DNA of 19,695 nucleotides from CAKTOF01 sp964523945 (lineage in GTDB: Bacteria; Bacillota; Clostridia; Oscillospirales; Oscillospiraceae). The notes below the pieces were generated by a model. That model did not search any database, was not told where the DNA came from, and worked only from the letters and a program-made list of their open reading frames with translations. Positions 15,102 to 19,695 of this stretch are shown piece by piece. The stretch lies in NCBI GenBank assembly GCA_964523945.1, contig CAZGBU010000030.1, positions 1-19,695 on the forward strand, read 5' to 3'. The translations under genes were made by a program, and so were the position numbers. Position 1 is the first letter of the stretch. Every line of letters begins with the position of its first letter.

Positions 15102-15596
15102 ATGAAAATTCTCGGGATTGATCCCGGCTATGCCACGACGGGGTTCGGCCTGATTGCGGCTGATCGCGCCGGGCAGACAATGCTCGGCTACGGCGCGATT
15201 ACAACGCCGGCCGGCCTTCCATTTGCGCGGCGGCTGAAAATCCTCTACGATGATATGACGCAGCTGCTTGCGCGTGCAAAGCCGGAGGCCGTCGCAATTG
15301 AGGAGCTGTTTTTCAGCAAGAATATTACAACCGGCATTGGCGTTTCACACGGCCGCGGCGTGATCCTGCTCGCATGCGAGGAGTATGGCGTTCCAATCCA
15401 CGAATACACGCCGATGCAGGTCAAGCAGGCTGTCGTCGGCTATGGCGGCGCCACCAAGCATCAGATCATGGATATGACGCGGCGGCTCTTGAAGCTGGAT
15501 GCTGTTCCGCGGCCGGACGATGCGGCCGACGCGCTGGCCATCGCGCTGTGCCATGCCCGGTCGGCAACCTCGCTGCTGCGAACGATTGGTGGGTGA
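15102..15596 (+). CDS. ruvC: Holliday-junction resolvase RuvC
   Basis: The 164-residue endonuclease cuts four-way DNA junctions during recombination and repair. All four metal-binding acids of the RNase H-like site are visible: Asp7 (ILGIDPGY), Glu67 (AIEELFF), Asp140 and Asp143 (DDAADALAIAL). The length is normal. AAGGTGA (15091-15097) overlaps the stop of the CHR gene, so translation is probably coupled. The ruvA start follows four bases after its stop. The ruvC-ruvA-ruvB order is common in bacteria and the three products form one machine. Confidence 0.97.
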   Translation: MKILGIDPGYATTGFGLIAADRAGQTMLGYGAITTPAGLPFARRLKILYDDMTQLLARAKPEAVAIEELFFSKNITTGIGVSHGRGVILLACEEYGVPIHEYTPMQVKQAVVGYGGATKHQIMDMTRRLLKLDAVPRPDDAADALAIALCHARSATSLLRTIGG

Positions 15597-15599
15597 GCA

Positions 15600-16199
15600 A
15601 TGTTTTACTATTTGAATGGAACCGTTGCGCTGTTTGACGCCGGGCTTGCCGTGATTGATTGCGGCGGCGTGGGCTATGCGGTCTATACCTCGACGTATTC
15701 ACAGTCGCAGATGAAGCAGGGGCAGCCCTGCCGGGTATATACGCACTGCAATATCCGGGAGGATGCATTTGATATCTATGGTTTTACCACACGCGAGGAG
15801 CTGAACTGCTTTCAGCTCCTCGTCGGTGTGACCGGCGTTGGGCCGAAGGCGGCGCTTGCGATTTTGTCGGCCGTGACGCCGCAGAATTTCACGCTCGCAG
15901 TGATGACGGGCGACGAGAAAGCGCTGACCACCGCACAGGGGGTCGGCAAAAAGCTGGCGCAGCGCATTATCCTGGAACTGAAAGACAAGCTTGGTGGCGC
16001 GCAACTTGACTTCTCCGGCGGGGTGCAGGGCATGAGTGCTCCGGTTGTGGCTGGCGGTGCGATGGAAGAGGCTGCAGCCGCGCTGGCCGTGCTCGGCTAC
16101 AGTCAGGCGGAGATCGCTGCGGGGCTCCGCGGCGTGGATGCGGCGCAGCCGGTGAAGGAGATTGTCCGCCGGGCGCTGCGCAACCTGGTTACCCTGTAA
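15600..16199 (+). CDS. ruvA: Holliday-junction branch migration subunit RuvA
   Basis: The 199-residue protein binds the four-way junction as a tetramer and loads RuvB. The N-terminal barrel (MFYYLNGTVALFDAGLAVIDCGGVGYAVY) is followed by helix-hairpin-helix segments, VTGVGPKAALAILS and AQGVGKKLAQRIILELKDK (as GVGP and GVGK loops). A flexible linker and the C-terminal three-helix domain that contacts RuvB (ALAVLGYSQAEI onwards) complete it. The length and domain order are standard. The start is three bases after the ruvC stop. Confidence 0.97.
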   Translation: MFYYLNGTVALFDAGLAVIDCGGVGYAVYTSTYSQSQMKQGQPCRVYTHCNIREDAFDIYGFTTREELNCFQLLVGVTGVGPKAALAILSAVTPQNFTLAVMTGDEKALTTAQGVGKKLAQRIILELKDKLGGAQLDFSGGVQGMSAPVVAGGAMEEAAAALAVLGYSQAEIAAGLRGVDAAQPVKEIVRRALRNLVTL

Positions 16200-16211
16200 G
16201 GAGGGACACAC

Positions 16212-17249
16212 ATGAGCATAGAACTCGAGGGCGGCTTTGAGAGCCCGATCGTGACGGCGAATCTGACGCCGTTTGACGATGCGGAAGCATCGCTGCGGCC
16301 GCGCACGCTCGCCGACTACACCGGGCAGGAGAAGGCCAAACAGAACCTCTCGGTCTACATCGAAGCTGCACGGCGGCGCAATGAGCCGCTTGACCATGTG
16401 CTGCTCTATGGGCCGCCGGGCCTGGGTAAGACAACGCTGGCCGGTGTCATTGCCAATGAGATGGGCGTCAGCATCCGGGTCACCTCTGGCCCGGCCATTG
16501 AAAAAACGGGCGATCTGGTTGCGTTGCTGACGAATCTCAATCCGGGCGATGTGCTGTTTATCGACGAGATCCATCGGCTCAGCCGCGCGATCGAAGAGGT
16601 TCTCTATCCCGCAATGGAGGACTACGCCATTGATATTATCATCGGCAAAGGACCGTCGGCAAACTCGATCCGGCTGGATCTGCCGCGCTTTACGCTCATC
16701 GGTGCGACGACGCGCGCCGGTCAGCTTTCCAGTCCGCTGCGCGACCGCTTTGGCGTATCGCTCCGGCTCGAGCTGTATACGACGGAGGAGCTTTCCCGCA
16801 TTGTTTCGCGCTCGGCTGCACTGCTCAATATGCCGATCGAGCCGGACGGTGCACAGGAGATTGCTGCGCGCAGCCGCGGCACGCCGCGCATTGCCAACCG
16901 GCTGCTGCGCCGGGTGCGCGATTTTGCACAGGTGCTCGGCGACGGCGTCATCACCCGGCAGACAGCGGCAATGGCGCTCAGCCGGCTGGAGATCGACGAG
17001 CTGGGACTCGATGCGATCGACCGCCGGATGCTGACGGCGATCATCCGCCACTACGGCGGCGGCCCGGTTGGGCTGGAGACACTCGCCGCGACCATCGGCG
17101 AAGAGGCGGTGACGCTTGAGGACGTCTACGAACCATATCTGATGCAGCTTGGTTTCCTGACGCGCACGCCGCGCGGCCGCTGCGTCACGCGCCTGGCCTA
17201 CGATCATCTCGGCCTGGCATTCACTGGGCAGGAACAATTTTCGATTTGA
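16212..17249 (+). CDS. ruvB: Holliday-junction branch migration ATPase RuvB
   Basis: The 345-residue AAA+ motor drives branch migration with RuvA. Visible parts are Walker A GPPGLGKT (residues 67-74), Walker B FIDEIH (116-121), the sensor region GATTRAGQLSSPLRDRFG with its arginine finger, and the C-terminal winged helix ending in TRTPRGRCVTRLAYDHLG. The start has AAGGAGG overlapping the ruvA stop codon. Its own stop is 15 bases before glmM, so the transcript continues into cell-wall precursor synthesis. Confidence 0.98.
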   Translation: MSIELEGGFESPIVTANLTPFDDAEASLRPRTLADYTGQEKAKQNLSVYIEAARRRNEPLDHVLLYGPPGLGKTTLAGVIANEMGVSIRVTSGPAIEKTGDLVALLTNLNPGDVLFIDEIHRLSRAIEEVLYPAMEDYAIDIIIGKGPSANSIRLDLPRFTLIGATTRAGQLSSPLRDRFGVSLRLELYTTEELSRIVSRSAALLNMPIEPDGAQEIAARSRGTPRIANRLLRRVRDFAQVLGDGVITRQTAAMALSRLEIDELGLDAIDRRMLTAIIRHYGGGPVGLETLAATIGEEAVTLEDVYEPYLMQLGFLTRTPRGRCVTRLAYDHLGLAFTGQEQFSI

Positions 17250-17264
17250 GGAGGGCTCTCCGAT

Positions 17265-18620
17265 ATGGGAAAGCTATTTGGAACCGACGGGATCCGTGGG
17301 ATTGTCAACGAGACGCTCGATGCGCCGCTGGCCTACCGCATCGGGCAGGCGGCGGCAGTTGCATTCGGTGAGACGGGCGCGGAAAAGCCGTTGTTTGTGA
17401 TGGGGCAGGATACCCGCATTTCCTCCGACCTGCTTGCCGGCGCGCTGACGGCGGGGCTGTGCAGCTGCGGAGCGGACGTGATGGACCTCGGCGTCATGCC
17501 GACGCCGGCTGTTGCCTATCTTACGGTGGAAAACGGCGCGTGCGCCGGTGTTGTCATTTCTGCGTCGCACAATCCGTTTGCCTACAATGGAATTAAGCTG
17601 TTCTCCGGCGCGGGTTTCAAGCTCTCGGATGCGCTGGAAGCGCGTATTGAGGAGCTGATTCTTTCGGGTGAAGCGCTGCCGGTCAAGACGGGCAGCGCAG
17701 TCGGATGCCGCCGCTCCGGTGCGGGGCAAAAGCAGCGCTATCTCGATCATCTTGCGTCCACAGCACCGGAGGGACTGCGGGGTCTCCGCGTCCTATTCGA
17801 CTGCGCCAACGGTGCAGCCAGTGCGACAGCGCGAGCGCTGTTTGGTCGGTTTGACATCGAGGCGGATTTCATCCACGACACACCGAATGGCATCAATATC
17901 AACGATGGCTGCGGTTCGACCCATCTTGAGAGCCTCAGCGCCGGCGTGACAGCCGGCGGCTACGACCTGGGACTGGCATTTGACGGCGATGCAGACCGCT
18001 GCCTGGCGGTTGACGAGCACGGCCGCGAAATTGACGGCGATCAGATTATGGCCATCTGTGCCACGGCGATGCAGGAATCGGGCGACCTGGCGGGCGGCGG
18101 TTTTGTTGCGACGGTAATGTCCAATCTTGGGCTGCATAAATACGCCGCGGCACACGGGTATCATATTCGCTGTGCGCAGGTCGGCGATCGAAATGTGCTT
18201 GAACTGATGCAGAAAGAGGGCATGGCGCTCGGCGGCGAGCAGTCCGGCCATATCATCTTCCTCGACCATATGACGACCGGGGACGGCCAGCTTGCCGCAC
18301 TGCAGCTGCTGCGGATCCTGAGCTGGCGCGGCAGGCCGATCAGCATGCTGGCCGGCGAGGTCGAGCGCTATCCGCAGGAGCTGATCAATGTCGCATGGAA
18401 CGGCAGTGCGGCGGACAAGAGCATGGTGACGCAGATCCCGGCGGTGGCAGAGGCAATTGCCGAAGGGGAGCGGCGGCTTGCCGGCGACGGCCGCATCCTG
18501 GTCCGGCCGTCCGGCACCGAGGCGCTCATCCGTGTCATGGTCGAGGCAGGCGATGCCGTGCTTGCAGGAGAGGTTGCACAGAACATCGCGAAAACCATCG
18601 AAAATTTACAAAAAATCTGA
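17265..18620 (+). CDS. glmM: Phosphoglucosamine mutase
   Basis: The 451-residue cytoplasmic enzyme converts glucosamine-6-phosphate to glucosamine-1-phosphate, on the way to UDP-N-acetylglucosamine for peptidoglycan. Family motifs in order: GKLFGTDGIRG at the start, the phosphoserine loop ISASHNPFAYNGIK with Ser101, the metal loop DGDADR from residue 240, the sugar-binding GGEQSGH, and RPSGTE from residue 414. The length is normal. GAGGAGG lies just after the ruvB stop. It looks like the last gene of the transcript that starts near 13720; no clear terminator follows, only an AT-rich stretch. Confidence 0.97.
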   Translation: MGKLFGTDGIRGIVNETLDAPLAYRIGQAAAVAFGETGAEKPLFVMGQDTRISSDLLAGALTAGLCSCGADVMDLGVMPTPAVAYLTVENGACAGVVISASHNPFAYNGIKLFSGAGFKLSDALEARIEELILSGEALPVKTGSAVGCRRSGAGQKQRYLDHLASTAPEGLRGLRVLFDCANGAASATARALFGRFDIEADFIHDTPNGININDGCGSTHLESLSAGVTAGGYDLGLAFDGDADRCLAVDEHGREIDGDQIMAICATAMQESGDLAGGGFVATVMSNLGLHKYAAAHGYHIRCAQVGDRNVLELMQKEGMALGGEQSGHIIFLDHMTTGDGQLAALQLLRILSWRGRPISMLAGEVERYPQELINVAWNGSAADKSMVTQIPAVAEAIAEGERRLAGDGRILVRPSGTEALIRVMVEAGDAVLAGEVAQNIAKTIENLQKI

Positions 18621-18647
18621 TTGATTCAAAATATTTTTCATTGACTA

Positions 18648-18677
18648 TTGACAAAATCGGCCAATGAAGACTATAAT
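18648..18677 (+). promoter_or_regulatory. Perfect-consensus promoter of the sigma-factor gene
   Basis: TTGACA (18648-18653), an 18-base spacer and TATAAT (18672-18677), both hexamers exact. The expected start near 18684 lies 27 bases before the ATG at 18711, which argues against any start codon further upstream. Confidence 0.88.
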
Positions 18678-18710
18678 AGCAACATAAAAAAAGGGGAACT
18701 CCTGCAAACC

Positions 18711-19277
18711 ATGAAAGATTCCTATTCTGAACGAACTGATGAGCAGCTGTGTTCCCTGTCTAAAACCTCCCAGCTGGCGCTCGAGTGTCTGATCGAACGC
18801 AACGCGTGTCTGGTCCGCGCTTGTGCCCGCCCATATTTTTTGTCCGGCGGCGACAGCGAGGATCTCATTCAGGAGGGGATGATTGGCCTGCTCGCTGCCA
18901 TCTCCGCCTACGATGCATCGCGCGGCGTCCCGTTTCGGGCCTTTGCCGGCACTTGTATCCGAAGCCGAATCGTTTCGGCGGTGCGTGCGGCGCGTGCGGG
19001 GAAGAACCGCCCGCTGAATGACGCGCTCCCGCTGGAAAACGATGCATTGCCCCAGCCGGGGCCGGAGGAAGAATTCCTCCGGCGGGAAGAAACCGAAGCT
19101 TTCCTCTCATCCCTGACGCAGTCCCTTTCTGCACTGGAGCGGCAGATCCTCCCTCTGTATCTAGAGGGGCGATCCTATCGGGAAATTGCGGCCAGCATCG
19201 GAAGATCTGAAAAATCCGTCGACAGTGCGGTACAGAGAATCCGGGCCAAGGCAGGCCGCCAGTCCCATCCGGCGTAA
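18711..19277 (+). CDS. SigH-like sigma-70 family sigma factor, short form
   Basis: The 188-residue protein directs RNA polymerase to a set of promoters. Region 2 is clear (GGDSEDLIQEGMIGLLAAI then FRAFAGTCIRSRIVSAVR), as is region 4 (LSALERQILPLYLEGRSYRE then SVDSAVQRIRAKAGR). Both resemble SigH/Spo0H more than ECF sigma factors, but the protein is about 20-30 residues shorter than typical SigH. The ATG at 18711 is chosen because it follows the promoter. Its ribosome site AAGGGG is unusually far (about 14 bases), and an in-frame CTG at 18702 is better placed, so the true start is not settled. It is followed by a zinc-ribbon protein gene. A role in competence or sporulation entry is known for SigH but cannot be claimed here. 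Confidence 0.85.
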   Translation: MKDSYSERTDEQLCSLSKTSQLALECLIERNACLVRACARPYFLSGGDSEDLIQEGMIGLLAAISAYDASRGVPFRAFAGTCIRSRIVSAVRAARAGKNRPLNDALPLENDALPQPGPEEEFLRREETEAFLSSLTQSLSALERQILPLYLEGRSYREIAASIGRSEKSVDSAVQRIRAKAGRQSHPA

Positions 19278-19337
19278 ACGGCTCAGCCGTTCGCAATAGA
19301 CCCTGTTGATCCCGACCGCGAGCGGTCTTCGCCAGGG
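19277..19337 (+). promoter_or_regulatory. Structured spacer between the sigma factor and zinc-ribbon genes
   Basis: Two pairings are visible. AACGGCT (19277-19283) with AGCCGTT (19285-19291) lies at the sigma-factor stop. A nested pair follows: CCCTG (19301-19305) with CAGGG (19333-19337) around GACCGC (19314-19319) with GCGGTC (19322-19327). Neither has a T-run, so they are not standard terminators. They may shape or protect the message. Confidence 0.35.
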
Positions 19338-19367
19338 AAAACCATTGACAAAAGAGAGGAAAAGCAA

Positions 19368-19646
19368 ATGTACGAAGACAAGACCTTAGTGTGCAAAGAA
19401 TGCGGCGCGGAATTCGTGTTCCCCGCCGGCGAGCAGGAGTTCTACGCGGAGCGCGGCTTCCAGAACGAGCCGCAGCGCTGCAAGGCCTGCCGTGATGCCC
19501 GCAAGAATGCGGCGCGCGGCCCGAGAGAGTATTTCACCGCGGTTTGTGCTTCCTGCGGCGGCGAGGCAAGAGTCCCGTTTGAGCCGAAGACGGACCGTCC
19601 GGTCTACTGCAGCGACTGCTACGCGCGCCTGCGCGGTCAGGGCTGA
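19368..19646 (+). CDS. Small protein with two zinc ribbons
   Basis: The 92-residue protein has eight cysteines in four CxxC pairs: Cys9/12 and Cys38/41 make one zinc ribbon, Cys60/63 and Cys81/84 a second. The first half (VCKECGAEFVF to QRCKACRDARK) is the common bacterial zinc-ribbon domain found in many Firmicute hypothetical proteins. The second half (VCASCGGEARVPF to PVYCSDCYARLR) resembles the CxxC-x-CxxC domain often attached to it. Its function is unknown; nucleic-acid or protein binding is typical of such folds. AGAGAGGAAAAG supplies the ribosome site. It probably shares the sigma factor's transcript. The last 49 bases of the window hold no gene that I can see. Confidence 0.85.
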   Translation: MYEDKTLVCKECGAEFVFPAGEQEFYAERGFQNEPQRCKACRDARKNAARGPREYFTAVCASCGGEARVPFEPKTDRPVYCSDCYARLRGQG

Positions 19647-19695
19647 GCGCTGCCGATAAAAGCAAAGAATTCAATAACAAAGCGCCCCGGAATGA

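Noticed and set aside
18648..18710. An upstream ATG for the sigma factor at 18648
   Set aside because: It lies on the promoter -35 itself, ahead of the expected transcription start.
1..19695. CRISPR arrays, insertion sequences, phage genes, tRNA or rRNA genes
   Set aside because: No regularly spaced repeats, transposase or integrase motifs, or RNA-gene signatures were seen on either strand.

Overview
The window reads as a chromosomal segment of a GC-rich anaerobic Firmicute, most likely a gut clostridium of the Oscillospirales/Ruminococcaceae type. This is an inference from several things: strong AGGAGG ribosome binding sites, sigma-A promoters of the TTGACA/TAAAAT kind, a type III glutamine synthetase, an ammonium channel fused to a PII domain, the DapL variant of the diaminopimelate pathway, a SigH-like sigma factor and overall high GC. 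No mobile element, CRISPR array, rRNA or tRNA was seen. All genes except one (434-751) are on the + strand.

Left edge (1-1088): the C-terminal end of an iron/siderophore ABC-transporter binding protein converges on a small Dabb-domain protein across a bidirectional terminator. A 337-base gene-free region rich in TTGCA-type repeats follows.

Nitrogen and diaminopimelate block (1089-13671): glutamine synthetase III (glnN), then a 100-N assembly gap flanked by the same 12-base palindrome, then an Amt ammonium channel with a fused C-terminal PII/GlnK domain. After these come dapF, dapL, gltB and gltD, closed by a strong terminator. Amt brings in ammonium, GlnN makes glutamine, and GltBD turns glutamine plus 2-oxoglutarate into two glutamates. 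Glutamate is the amino donor for DapL, and DapF makes meso-diaminopimelate for peptidoglycan and lysine. The fused PII keeps the effector-binding residues and the pore-plugging Arg but has Thr where the classic uridylylated Tyr51 sits. The leaders of amt and dapF can each fold so that one segment pairs either with an upstream arm or with the Shine-Dalgarno sequence. TGCAAG-type motifs recur in front of both glnN and amt.

Membrane/repair block (13672-18620): a promoter region with a perfect 18-base inverted repeat leads into a 58-residue single-pass membrane protein. It is followed by two short chromate-transporter (CHR) subunits, ruvC, ruvA, ruvB (Holliday-junction processing) and glmM (phosphoglucosamine mutase), all tightly spaced and probably one transcript.

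Right edge (18621-19695): a perfect-consensus promoter drives a short SigH-like sigma factor. A structured 90-base spacer and a protein with two zinc ribbons follow.
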